This document shows positions 8,709-18,326 of a stretch of DNA of 49,651 nucleotides, piece by piece. The notes below the pieces were generated by a model. It was not told where the DNA came from. It saw only the letters and a list, made by a program, of their open reading frames with translations, and made no database searches. Source of the stretch: an uncultured Pelagibacteraceae bacterium (GTDB taxonomy: Bacteria; Pseudomonadota; Alphaproteobacteria; Pelagibacterales; Pelagibacteraceae); NCBI GenBank assembly GCA_902547215.1, contig CACCNI010000005.1, positions 1 to 49,651 on the forward strand, read 5' to 3'. A program made the position numbers and the translations under genes. How positions within the stretch are numbered: the stretch's first letter is position 1; each line of letters starts with the position of its first letter.

Positions 8709-9505
8709 TTTAATACGCTTCCAGGATCCAGTTTAACATCAAACCAATTTAATCTAACATCTAAATGAGGTCCTGTAGCGCGACCAGATTTCCCAACGGT
8801 GCCAATTATGTCTCCTTTTTTGACCTCTTGCCCTATTTCAACAAAAATTTCATTCATATGCATATATAAAGTTGAAATTCCATGGCCATGATCAAAAATT
8901 AATGTAGCTCCAGTATAATAAAGATCTTTTTCTGCAAGTGTAACTACCCCACTTAACATTGCTTTTATTGGAGTTCCAGTTTTTTGGGCATAATCTAAAC
9001 CGTAGTGTGGCCACCTTGGTTTTCCATTTAAAATTCTTTGACTACCATAAACCCCAGTTATAATTGCGTTATCAACTGGAGTTATAAATTTATCTTTAAA
9101 ATATATCAGATCGGTATCAACAGCTCTTGCTTTTCCAATAAGTTTATTTTCTCTTCTAATTCTATCGTAAACCTCTTTGGGAGGTGTTACTTTTTTTTCA
9201 GGTAAACCATCTATTCTTTGTATTTTATATTCTCTTTTTAAAACCTTCTTAACAAATTGATTTTTGATTCCATTGAGAGTTTCTGTTATAATAATATCGT
9301 TTTTCCTATCTCTTCCAAGACCAAATGCAAAAAAACCATCTTTTGAAACTCTAACACTTTTTTTATCTATTTGTATTTTAGCTCCAGGATCTGTTTTACC
9401 TAATATAAAATGTCCTTGAATGAACTTTCCCTCAAATTCAATTGCTTGGCTATTAAATTGAATTAGTAAAAAAATTATTAGGTATTTGATTATTTTGAAG
9501 TCCAT
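8705..9505 (-). CDS. M23 family (LytM-like) peptidase
   Basis: Motifs HYGLDYAQKTGTPIKAMLSGVVTLAEKDLYYTGATLIFDHGHGISTLYMHM and GPHLDVRLNWF; N-terminal signal sequence. Confidence 0.85.
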   Translation of the reverse strand: MDFKIIKYLIIFLLIQFNSQAIEFEGKFIQGHFILGKTDPGAKIQIDKKSVRVSKDGFFAFGLGRDRKNDIIITETLNGIKNQFVKKVLKREYKIQRIDGLPEKKVTPPKEVYDRIRRENKLIGKARAVDTDLIYFKDKFITPVDNAIITGVYGSQRILNGKPRWPHYGLDYAQKTGTPIKAMLSGVVTLAEKDLYYTGATLIFDHGHGISTLYMHMNEIFVEIGQEVKKGDIIGTVGKSGRATGPHLDVRLNWFDVKLDPGSVLN

Positions 9506-10256
9506 CCACCATCAACCAATAAAGAAGTGCCAGTAATCATTGATGCCTGGTCAGAGGCAAGAAAAACTACAGCACTTGCAACATCAGAAAGTTCAGCAAA
9601 TCTCCCCAGTGGAATGTTCCCTAGAACTTCCCTCATAAATTTTTTGTCTTTTAAAAATTTACTTGTCATTGGAGTTACAACAAAAGTAGGGCATACTGTG
9701 TTTACTCTTATGTTATGCTTTGCAAGATCTATAGACATTCCTTTTGTAAGTCCCTCAAAACCAAATTTAGTCATGTTGTAAACACTTCTAATTGGACCAC
9801 CTACGTGACCCATTTGTGAGGACATATTAATAATTACACCTCCAACTTTTTTCTATTTTTTAATTCAATCATTTTTAAAGCAGATAGTTGAGCAATATTA
9901 AAAGTAGCCATAGTGTTTATTTTCACAACATATTCCATGTCTTTTCTTTTTACTTTTGTAAAATGCTCAGGAATATTAGTCCCTGCGTTATTAACTAAAA
10001 TGTCAATTCTTTTTTGAGAGTCTATTACTGATTTTATCTCAGAGTATCTAGTTACATCGCAAACATAAGATTTACATTTGGATCTAAATTTTTTGATAAT
10101 TTTTGAGACCTGATCTAAATCTTTTTTTGTTCTACTAACAATAATTAAACTTGCCCCAGCTTCAGCAAGAGCAATAGCACATGCTTTCCCAATGCCTTTT
10201 CCAGCTCCTGTAACAAGAGCAACTTTATTTTTTAAGTTTTGTTTTTTAAGAAACAT
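9490..10256 (-). pseudogene. SDR family oxidoreductase split by a frameshift (ORFs 9834..10256 and 9490..9825)
   Basis: N-terminal ORF carries VALVTGAGKGIGKACAIALAEAG and DILVNNAG; C-terminal ORF carries SSQMGHVGG, YNMTK and LLVDGGWTSK. Adding one A to the A6 run (T run 9847-9852) joins them as NRKKVGGVIINMSSQMG. Confidence 0.85.
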
Positions 10257-10835
10257 TTATAATAATAGTACTTTTATATCTGTATAAATCAATTCTATTG
10301 CAACTATTAGAACTGCCAGCAAACCTACCCAAGCAATCCATTTGTATTTTTTTATCCAACCAGAAATTAATGTTGCTGCAGTTGCCATCAATATAATTGA
10401 TAGGGCAAGCCCAAAAACTAATAAGTGGTAGTGATCTCTTGCGGCCCCAGCAACTCCTAAAACATTGTCTAAACTCATAGTTATATCTGCAAGGATGACT
10501 GTAGTAATAGCTTTAAGAAAAGATGAATTATCTATTTTGACGCTATCCTTTTTCTCACTTTGTTTAACAACATCAACATAGAGTTTATAGCAAATGTATA
10601 ATAGTAAAATTCCACCAATTAATCTTAATCCTGAAATTTGTAATAGATAAGCCGTAATAAGCGTAAACAAAATTCTCAAAATTACAGCTGCGCCAATACC
10701 CCAAAAAATTATTTTTTTTCTTTGTTCAGGAGGAAATTGTGAAGCAACCATCCCAATAATAATTGCATTGTCCCCAGCAAGAACTAAATCAATAAAAATG
10801 ATTTGAAAAAAAATTAAAACTTGTTCTGATAACAT
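10257..10835 (-). CDS. TerC/YjbE family integral membrane protein
   Basis: IDLVLAGDNAIIIGMVASQFPPEQRKKIIFWGIGAAVILRI and ILADITMSLDNVLGVAGAA motifs. Confidence 0.9.
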   Translation of the reverse strand: MLSEQVLIFFQIIFIDLVLAGDNAIIIGMVASQFPPEQRKKIIFWGIGAAVILRILFTLITAYLLQISGLRLIGGILLLYICYKLYVDVVKQSEKKDSVKIDNSSFLKAITTVILADITMSLDNVLGVAGAARDHYHLLVFGLALSIILMATAATLISGWIKKYKWIAWVGLLAVLIVAIELIYTDIKVLLL

Positions 10836-12430
10836 TATGGGTTCAATATCATATCTGCACCCTTTTCAGCAATCATAATAGTAGGTGCATTAGTATTCCC
10901 AGAAGTTATATTTGGCATAATAGAGGCATCAATCACTCTCAGTTTATTAAGGCCATGAACTTTTAATTTATCAGAAACCACAGCTGAGTCGTCATTTCCC
11001 ATCTTACAAGTGCCAACTGGATGAAAAATGGTTTGAGCATAATGACTACAAGCTTTAACTATTTCTTCTTTATCATTTAAATGTGAGCCAGGTCTAAATT
11101 CTTCGGGCTCATATTTTTTAAACTCATTTGTTTCCATTACAATTTTTCTTATTAACTTAATACCATCAGCAGCAACTTTTCTATCCTCATCCGTAGATAG
11201 ATAGTTCATTTTAATCTTTGGGTTCACTTTTGTGTCACTACTTCTAATCGATATTTCACCTCTACTCGTAGGTCTTATGTTTGCAACAGTTGGAGTAAAA
11301 GCATGGAAATCATGTAGGTTTGCACCTCCCAATTTGTCAGTACTAATGGGTTGAATATGAAATTGTAAATTTGGTGTATCTCTGCTTGGATCGCTTTTAG
11401 CAAAACCACAAAGTTGGCTTGCGCCCATAGTCATTGGGCCTCTTCTTTTAAAGACATACTCAAGTCCAATTAATAGCTTACCAAACACACTATTAATTTT
11501 CTTGTTTAAAGTTTCTATATTTTTAACTTTATAAACTGGCCTGAACATCAGGTGATCTTGAAGGTTTTTACCAACACCCTTAAGATCTTTAACAATATTA
11601 ATTCCCAAATCTTTTATTTTTGAAGCTTCTCCAACTCCTGAAGTTTGAAGTATGTGAGGGCTTCCAATTGACCCCGCGCATAGTAAAATTTCCCTCTCGG
11701 CTCTAACAGTAAAAGTTTCATTCCCTTTTGAATAAGTAACGCTCTCTGCGTTATTTCCATCGAAATTAATTTTTTTAACATGACAGTTGGTTTCGATTTT
11801 TAAGTTTTTATTTTTTTTGATAGGATTTAGATATCCAACTGCAGTGCTGCATCTTAATCCATTCCTCTCTGTAACCTGAAAATAACCACATCCAAAATTA
11901 TCTCCTTTATTAAAGTCATTTACTTTTGGAATACCAACTTCTTGAGCTGCATTCATAAAAACATCTAAAATATCTAATTTAATTCTTTGATCTGATACAG
12001 CTAATGGTCCTCCAACACCATGGAATTGATCTTTACCTCTTTCTTGGTCTTCAGCTTTAATGAAATAAGGTAGGACATCTTTCCAGGCCCAACCAACGTT
12101 TCCAAGTTGCCGCCATAAATCATAATCTTGCTCTTGACCTCTTATGTATAAAAGTCCATTGATCGAGGAACTGCCTCCTAATGTTTTTCCTCTCGGATAA
12201 GGAATTGAAACATTTTCCATAGTCTCATCAGGCTCTGTCTTAAAACACCAATCTGTTTTAGGGTTATGCATGGTTTTGTAATAACCTACTGGTATATGTA
12301 TCCAAGGGTAGTTATCTTTACCCCCTGCCTCAATTAACAAAACTTTATACTTTCCTTTTTTAATTATTCGATTTGTTAAGACACATCCTGCAGAGCCAGC
12401 ACCAATTATAATAAAATCAAATTTTTCCAT
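10835..12430 (-). CDS. GMC family oxidoreductase (choline/alcohol dehydrogenase-like)
   Basis: FAD motif FIIIGAGSAGCVLTNRI, PRGKTLGGSSSINGLLYIRG, GPMTMGASQLCGF, HPVGTCKMGND. Confidence 0.9.
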   Translation of the reverse strand: MEKFDFIIIGAGSAGCVLTNRIIKKGKYKVLLIEAGGKDNYPWIHIPVGYYKTMHNPKTDWCFKTEPDETMENVSIPYPRGKTLGGSSSINGLLYIRGQEQDYDLWRQLGNVGWAWKDVLPYFIKAEDQERGKDQFHGVGGPLAVSDQRIKLDILDVFMNAAQEVGIPKVNDFNKGDNFGCGYFQVTERNGLRCSTAVGYLNPIKKNKNLKIETNCHVKKINFDGNNAESVTYSKGNETFTVRAEREILLCAGSIGSPHILQTSGVGEASKIKDLGINIVKDLKGVGKNLQDHLMFRPVYKVKNIETLNKKINSVFGKLLIGLEYVFKRRGPMTMGASQLCGFAKSDPSRDTPNLQFHIQPISTDKLGGANLHDFHAFTPTVANIRPTSRGEISIRSSDTKVNPKIKMNYLSTDEDRKVAADGIKLIRKIVMETNEFKKYEPEEFRPGSHLNDKEEIVKACSHYAQTIFHPVGTCKMGNDDSAVVSDKLKVHGLNKLRVIDASIMPNITSGNTNAPTIMIAEKGADMILNP

Positions 12431-12573
12431 TTTGAGTTTTATAACAAAATTTTTGACTATTTATCACTTAATTAAAGCCTTTTTTTATTACTGATAAAGT
12501 CAAATGCAACTTGTATATCCTCGTTTTTTTTGATTGGATACGGCTTATTAAATTTAACTTAAGAGAGGAAATA

Positions 12574-13665
12574 ATGAAAAAAATCATTTCATTAATGTTT
12601 GCAGCATTCTTAGTTTTTGGTTTTATATCAAACGCTAATGCTAAAACATTGAAATGTCAGACTGTTCTTAACACTAAGGCTGATGAAGTTAAAATGTTAA
12701 AAGACTTTACTGACACTGTAACAGCTCTTACTGATGGCTCATTAAAATTTGAAATTTTGCCAGCAGGTGCAGTTGTTGGAGTAAAAGAAACATTAGATGC
12801 AGTTGACAAAGGTTTAATTGACTGTGGATTTGCTTGGACACACTATTGGTCAGGTGATCACCCTGCAGCAATGTTATTTGGTTCACCAGTAGCAGGCGGT
12901 GGAGTAGGTATCGATAACTTAGCGTTTTTATCATGGTTCCAATATGGAGGTGGTAAAGAGTTGTATGATCAATTGTGGAAAGAAATGGGAAGAGACATCA
13001 AAGGATTTATGCTTCAACCAGTTGGCCCAGAAGCTTTAGGTTGGTTTCCAAAACCAATTAAAGATATGGCTGACTTTAGAAAATATAAATTCAGAACTCC
13101 TCCAGGAATTCCAGGACAAACTTACAAAGATATCGGTATAGCATCTGTTGCAATGGGTGGTGGAGATATTCTTCCAGCCTTAGAAGCAGGTACAATCGAT
13201 GCAGCTGAGTGGTGTTGTCCAAAACCAGATTTAACATTTGGTTTTCAAAAAGTTTTAAAACATTATTACCTACAAGGATTACACCAAGTAGTAGTTAATG
13301 CTGACTTTTATATTACTGGAAAAACTTACAAAGCAATGACAGATCATGAGAAAAAATCTCTTGAAGTTGCTGCTAATGCTTCATTAGCTAAATCTTTAAG
13401 CTACAGAATCTATGAAAATGGAAAAGCTTTACAAGAATTAACTACAAAGCATGGAGTTATTTTAGAAGATACACCTTCAGATTACTTTAAAGAGTACATG
13501 GCAGCTGCAAAAGCTACATTGAATAAAAATGCGGAACAAAACAAGTTCTTCAAAGAAGTATACGATTCAATGAAAGAGTTTGCTGATGTTGCTGTTCCAT
13601 TCTGGAGTGGTGCTCAAATGTCAAATGCTAAGCTAGGAATGGCTCACGCAGCGACATTGAAGTAA
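12574..13665 (+). CDS. TRAP transporter substrate-binding protein, DctP family
   Basis: Signal peptide MKKIISLMFAAFLVFGFISNANA, GSLKFEILPAGAVVGVKETLDAVDKGLIDCG, FRTPPGIPGQTYKDIG. Start placed at the internal ATG 12574, preceded by agaggaa, rather than the ORF-track start 12511. Confidence 0.9.
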   Translation: MKKIISLMFAAFLVFGFISNANAKTLKCQTVLNTKADEVKMLKDFTDTVTALTDGSLKFEILPAGAVVGVKETLDAVDKGLIDCGFAWTHYWSGDHPAAMLFGSPVAGGGVGIDNLAFLSWFQYGGGKELYDQLWKEMGRDIKGFMLQPVGPEALGWFPKPIKDMADFRKYKFRTPPGIPGQTYKDIGIASVAMGGGDILPALEAGTIDAAEWCCPKPDLTFGFQKVLKHYYLQGLHQVVVNADFYITGKTYKAMTDHEKKSLEVAANASLAKSLSYRIYENGKALQELTTKHGVILEDTPSDYFKEYMAAAKATLNKNAEQNKFFKEVYDSMKEFADVAVPFWSGAQMSNAKLGMAHAATLK

Positions 13666-13688
13666 AAATATAAACTTTAAATTTATTA

Positions 13689-13718
13689 AGAGCGGGCTTT
13701 ACAGTCCGCTCTTTTTGT
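13689..13718 (+). terminator. Rho-independent terminator/attenuator between dctP-like and dctQ-like genes
   Basis: agagcgg..ccgctct stem followed by ttttt. Confidence 0.75.
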
Positions 13719-13731
13719 TTAAAATCTATAT

Positions 13732-14346
13732 ATGAATGATCAACCTCCAAAAATAGATATTTCAGATGAAATGATCGCTGAAAGGCGAGGGGGTTTAGAT
13801 AAAATGCCCGATGATATGCCATCATGGATGGCAAACTCTATCGTCAAGATAGATAAGTTTAGCAAGTTAATAGGAAGTATTGTTTGTTGGATATTGATGC
13901 CTTTAATATTTGCTATGACCTATGAGGTGCTTGCGAGAAAATTATTTTTAGCACCAACAATTTGGGCTTATGACATTAGCAGGTTTCTTTATGGAGCCTT
14001 GTTTATGTTGGGAGCAGGTTATGCTCTCTCAAAAGGAGTTCACATAAGAGCAGATTTTTTATACAGAAACTTTAAAACTAAAACGCAAGGTTTAATTGAT
14101 TTCTGGTTATATATTTTATTTTATTTTCCAGGCTTAATCGTATTTCTTTATATGACAATTGGATTTGTTGAAGAGTCTATTAGAAGAGGTGAAAGAGGTA
14201 TGGATACTACATGGATGCCATATATGTGGCCGATCAAGACGTGTTTGTTAATTGGAATTATCTTTTTATTAGTTCAAGGTTTCTCTGAATTATTAAAGAG
14301 TTATTGGGCTGCAAAAAAAGGTGAGTGGCCTGGAGCGAAAAAATGA
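13732..14346 (+). CDS. TRAP transporter small permease subunit (DctQ-like)
   Basis: Multi-TM protein (FLYGALFMLGAGYALSKGVHIRADFLYRNF) between DctP-like and DctM-like genes. Confidence 0.88.
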   Translation: MNDQPPKIDISDEMIAERRGGLDKMPDDMPSWMANSIVKIDKFSKLIGSIVCWILMPLIFAMTYEVLARKLFLAPTIWAYDISRFLYGALFMLGAGYALSKGVHIRADFLYRNFKTKTQGLIDFWLYILFYFPGLIVFLYMTIGFVEESIRRGERGMDTTWMPYMWPIKTCLLIGIIFLLVQGFSELLKSYWAAKKGEWPGAKK

Positions 14347-15677
14347 TTGCTGAGCTAATAGACCCAGCAGTACTTGGTTTCATATTAGTTGGAGTAATGT
14401 TATTTGCAATATTTGTTGGTTTCCCAATTTCATTTACACTCATATTTCTTGGGTTTGTTTTTGGTTATTTAGGTTTTGGAAAATTAGTATTTTATTTAAT
14501 GACCCTCCAATTCTCCATGGTAATGACTGAGCAAACTCTCGCCGCTGTTCCGCTCTTTGTTTTTATGGGAATAATGATGGAACAAGCTGGCTTAATGGAA
14601 AGATTATTTTCAGCTTTTCAATTAATGTTATCAAAAGTTAGAGGTGCTTTATATTATGCTGTTTTATTTGTTTCAGTAATTTTTGCAGCTGCAACTGGAA
14701 TAGTTGGTGCTTCAGTAACAATTTTAGGAATAATGGCTGCTAAATCAATGAACAGATCCGGATACGATGTAAAACTTGCTGCAGGTACAATAACAGCTGG
14801 TGGTACTTTGGGCATTTTAATTCCACCAAGTATTATGTTGGTGGTAATGGGCCCAATAATGGAAATACCAGTTATTGATTTATTTGCGGCTGCAATTTTA
14901 CCCGGAATATTACTTGCGTCTTTATATGCGGCTTACACAACAATCAGATGTATGATAAATCCAAAATTAGGACCTGTTTTACCTGAGGATATGAGAGCGG
15001 TCAGTATGCGAGAAGTTTGGATTGAATTTTTCTTAGGTCTCGTACCGCCTGCTGCATTAGTTTTTGCAGCTTTAGGAAGTATATTATTTGGATTTGCTAC
15101 ACCAACTGAAGCCGCAGGATGTGGTGCAATGGGCGCACTTATCTTGTCTCTATCTTATAAAAAATTAACTTTACCAAAATTACAAGAAGCTCTTGTAAAA
15201 ACATTAGAAATCACAGCTTTAATAATGGTTTTAGTTGCTGCATCAAATTTCTTTGGAGCAGTATTTGCCAGACTGGGTACTCCAACATTGCTTACTGAAT
15301 TTTTGTTAGGTTTAGAAATGAATAAATACCTGATACTTGCAATGATTATGGTAATGATATTTTTATTAGGTTGGCCGTTGGAATGGGTTCCAATAGTAAT
15401 GATAATAATTCCAATTATCCTACCATTAGTTGAAGCTTTAGGATTTAATCTAACTTGGTTTGCGATTCTTGTAGCAGTAAATTTACAGACCGCCTGGCTA
15501 TCTCCACCTGTTGCTCTATCAGCTTATTTTTTGAAAGGGGTCGTTCCAGAGTGGGATTTAAAGGATATTTATCTTGGAATGATGCAGTTTATGGTCCTAC
15601 AGATAATTGGGTTAATCATTATTATTATATTTCCTAAGATTGTCCTTTGGTTACCTGCTGTCTTGTATGGACAGTAA
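14343..15677 (+). CDS. TRAP transporter large permease subunit (DctM-like)
   Basis: VPLFVFMGIMMEQAGL, AAATGIVGASVTILGIMA, AGTITAGGTLGILIPPSIMLVVMG; ATGA overlap with upstream dctQ-like gene. Confidence 0.92.
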   Translation: MIAELIDPAVLGFILVGVMLFAIFVGFPISFTLIFLGFVFGYLGFGKLVFYLMTLQFSMVMTEQTLAAVPLFVFMGIMMEQAGLMERLFSAFQLMLSKVRGALYYAVLFVSVIFAAATGIVGASVTILGIMAAKSMNRSGYDVKLAAGTITAGGTLGILIPPSIMLVVMGPIMEIPVIDLFAAAILPGILLASLYAAYTTIRCMINPKLGPVLPEDMRAVSMREVWIEFFLGLVPPAALVFAALGSILFGFATPTEAAGCGAMGALILSLSYKKLTLPKLQEALVKTLEITALIMVLVAASNFFGAVFARLGTPTLLTEFLLGLEMNKYLILAMIMVMIFLLGWPLEWVPIVMIIIPIILPLVEALGFNLTWFAILVAVNLQTAWLSPPVALSAYFLKGVVPEWDLKDIYLGMMQFMVLQIIGLIIIIIFPKIVLWLPAVLYGQ

Positions 15678-15701
15678 TACATATTTGTTTAATATGTAAT
15701 T

Positions 15702-17159
15702 GTGAACTCAGAAAAAGAAAAATTTAATCTTACAAACTGGGAAATAGTTTCAGTAAATCCTGTTGACAAAAATTGGGACTGGAAAGACATGTTTTGTTTT
15801 TGGTCTGTGGGACTTCAAAGCATAATGTCTTTTGCTTTAATAGCTTCATTATATTTTGTTTATAATTTAAATTTTTATGAAGTTTTATTTGGAAGCTTAT
15901 TAGCTTCCCTATTGGTGAGTTATCTATCTTATATTATTGGAAAACCCTCTCAAAAGCATGGAATTCCTTTTCCAGTTTTTTTAAGGGTATCATCTGGATA
16001 TCAAGGAGCAAAATTTATAAGTTTAATAAGAGGCATAGTTGGTATATTTTTTTTTGGTGTTCAAACATATTTTATTTCTAAATCTATTGGATATTTAATT
16101 AGAATTTCTTTGTTTCAATTCGACAGCGAGCTATTAAATAACGATATTTTTTTCAATTACTTTATGACTATGAATCTAATAGATTGGGTCAGTTTTGTTT
16201 TTACAATTTTAATTCAATATTTTTTATTCAGCAGCGGACAAAAATTTATAAGGAATTTTATCAACTTTTCAGCTTTATTTGTTTATCTAGGTCTATTGTT
16301 ATTTTTCATAGTGCTTATAGCTGATCCTGAGTTATTTGTTATGGACACATTTATAAGTAAAATAAATCTTGAGAGAGGATTCACTGATTTTCAATTAAAA
16401 AATATGATTGGTATCGCTGGAACTTTATTTGCATATTTTTCTATTTTGATTATGAATTTTGGAGACTTCTCAAGATATGTAAAGAGTTCAAAAGAACTTC
16501 TCAAAGGAAATTTAAGTTTATTAGCAAGCACAATAATTTACTCATTTTTATTATTAGTTATTGTAATTGGTGCTGATATTTTTTTTAAAAGTAGCCTTAT
16601 ATCACCCCAAAACCTACTTACAAATCCGACAGATATTGTAGGAAAAATTGATAATACTCACATAACTATAACAGTTTTAATCTTTATTTTATTTGCATCA
16701 TTATCAACTAATTTAATTGCAAATTACTTTCCCTCACAAAATATACTACTAAATTTACTCCCAAATAGCTTAACTTTAAAAAGTTCTGGATTATTGATAA
16801 TTTTGTTTGGTTTCATAGTTGGGATTTTTTGGACCCCATTCCTCAGTCAAAACGGATCCATGTCAATAATCGACACTCTTTCAGCTTTTTTTGGACCAAT
16901 TTTTGGTGTGATGATTTTTGATTATTATTTAGTGAAAAATAAAGAAGTCATAAACAAAGATTTATTTTCAGCAAGGAACGATAGTGCATACCTTTATTCT
17001 GCAGGCTGGCATATAAAAGCTTATTATTCTTTTATAATAGGGTTCATATTTTCATCTGCATCAATTTGGAATTCAAAATTCATGTTTTTAGATACCTTTT
17101 CATTTATAATAGGTTTTATAATTGCAGGTATTACTTATTATCTATTAGCAAGTGATTGA
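15702..17159 (+). CDS. NCS1 family nucleobase/cation symporter-like permease (GTG start)
   Basis: ~12-TM protein with NCS1-like segments (PFPVFLRVSSGYQGAKFISLIRGIVGIFFFGVQTYF, NFGDFSRYVKSSKELLKGN, FFGPIFGVMIFDYYLVKN). Confidence 0.8.
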   Translation: MNSEKEKFNLTNWEIVSVNPVDKNWDWKDMFCFWSVGLQSIMSFALIASLYFVYNLNFYEVLFGSLLASLLVSYLSYIIGKPSQKHGIPFPVFLRVSSGYQGAKFISLIRGIVGIFFFGVQTYFISKSIGYLIRISLFQFDSELLNNDIFFNYFMTMNLIDWVSFVFTILIQYFLFSSGQKFIRNFINFSALFVYLGLLLFFIVLIADPELFVMDTFISKINLERGFTDFQLKNMIGIAGTLFAYFSILIMNFGDFSRYVKSSKELLKGNLSLLASTIIYSFLLLVIVIGADIFFKSSLISPQNLLTNPTDIVGKIDNTHITITVLIFILFASLSTNLIANYFPSQNILLNLLPNSLTLKSSGLLIILFGFIVGIFWTPFLSQNGSMSIIDTLSAFFGPIFGVMIFDYYLVKNKEVINKDLFSARNDSAYLYSAGWHIKAYYSFIIGFIFSSASIWNSKFMFLDTFSFIIGFIIAGITYYLLASD

Positions 17160-17905
17160 TGAATAAATTTGATTTAAATAACAAAAACGCAATAGTCACT
17201 GGTGGTGCACAAGGTTTTGGACTTGATATTGCAAAAAGATTTTTGCAATCTGGGGCGAAAGTAATTATTTGGGACTCTGATGAAAATGAACTTAAAAAAG
17301 CTTCAAAATTGATTAATGATCAAAATTTTTCTTCCGATATTGTAGACGTATCAGACCCAAAAAATGTCAATGATGTCGTAAACAAAATTACCTCTAAACA
17401 AAAAATTGATATTCTTATTAATAACGCAGGAATTACTGGTTCTACAGCGGAACTATGGAATTATGATTACGAAGAATGGAAAAAAATTATAAATATTAAT
17501 TTACACGGAACTTTTAATTGTTGTAAGTCAATTGTACCTCACATGATTAAGAATAATTACGGCAGAATTGTTAATATAGCATCTGTCTCTGGTAAAGACG
17601 GAAATGTAAAAGCAAGCGCATATAGCTCATCTAAAGCAGGGGTAATAGCTCTTACTAAATCTTTGGGGAAAGAACTTGCAGATAAGAATATAGCAGTTAA
17701 TGCAGTAACCCCAGCAGGAGCTAAAACTAGAATTCTTGATCAAATGTCGAAAGAGCACGTTCAAAGGATGCTCTCAAAAGTACCAAGAGCAAGATTTCTT
17801 GAACTAGAGGAACTTACCTCAATGGTTTGCTGGTTATCTTCAGCAGAAAATTCTTTTTCAACCGCCGCTGTATTTGATATTAGTGGCGGAAGATCTACTT
17901 ATTAG
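17156..17905 (+). CDS. SDR family oxidoreductase (FabG-like)
   Basis: NAIVTGGAQGFGLDIAKRFLQSGA, DILINNAGITG, ASVSGKDGNVKASAYSSSKAGV. Confidence 0.88.
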   Translation: MMNKFDLNNKNAIVTGGAQGFGLDIAKRFLQSGAKVIIWDSDENELKKASKLINDQNFSSDIVDVSDPKNVNDVVNKITSKQKIDILINNAGITGSTAELWNYDYEEWKKIININLHGTFNCCKSIVPHMIKNNYGRIVNIASVSGKDGNVKASAYSSSKAGVIALTKSLGKELADKNIAVNAVTPAGAKTRILDQMSKEHVQRMLSKVPRARFLELEELTSMVCWLSSAENSFSTAAVFDISGGRSTY

Positions 17906-18026
17906 GTTTTTCTATAGGTATTATAATATTTGTTTCAAAATACTTACTTTTTTCGTTAGCTATAACTGGAGCTAAGATTATAACGGACCAATAAATTAAG
18001 AGTATAAAAATAGATAAAGTTTTCAA
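17895..18026 (-). CDS. Possible small secreted/membrane protein (43 aa, TTG start)
   Basis: Hand translation MKTLSIFILLIYWSVIILAPVIANEKSKYFETNIIIPIEKPNK; overlaps the stop of the upstream lipoprotein gene and the 3' end of the convergent SDR gene. Confidence 0.3.
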   Translation of the reverse strand: MKTLSIFILLIYWSVIILAPVIANEKSKYFETNIIIPIEKPNK

Positions 18027-18229
18027 AGCTTCTCTCCATTATTGGCACAATTTTCTTTATTTATTTTGTCATCAAATGTCTCAAGATTACCTTTATTTAT
18101 GATCCATACGTATGATTTTTCATAGGTATTATCAGAAGCTAATTTTGTACATTTTTTACCCAATTTTACTGTATGGGTTGAACAGTTTGTTAACATGATC
18201 AACAAGATTAAGGAGATATATTTTTTCAT
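18023..18229 (-). CDS. Small putative lipoprotein
   Basis: From internal Met: MKKYISLILLIMLTNCSTHTVKLGKKCTKLASDN, lipobox-like LTNC. Confidence 0.55.
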   Translation of the reverse strand: MKKYISLILLIMLTNCSTHTVKLGKKCTKLASDNTYEKSYVWIINKGNLETFDDKINKENCANNGEKL

Positions 18230-18326
18230 ATTATCTTTATATGCCTTAAAAATGTATTTTGAATGACTGAAAATTGTCAAAAGTAAGATTTTAAAAAAAA
18301 TTTGAATTTTTTTTTTTTTAGTTTAT

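Noticed and set aside
9527-9781. 84-aa plus-strand ORF
   Set aside because: Antisense to the C-terminal half of the SDR gene; no recognisable domain.
12728-12934. Minus-strand ORF inside the dctP-like gene
   Set aside because: Antisense shadow; Leu/Gln-rich low complexity.
15455-15637. 60-aa plus-strand ORF inside the dctM-like gene
   Set aside because: Alternative frame of a well-supported permease gene.
18307-18319. T13 tract just upstream of the DUF3047 gene
   Set aside because: Non-coding A/T homopolymer in an AT-rich genome; no independent evidence for phase variation.
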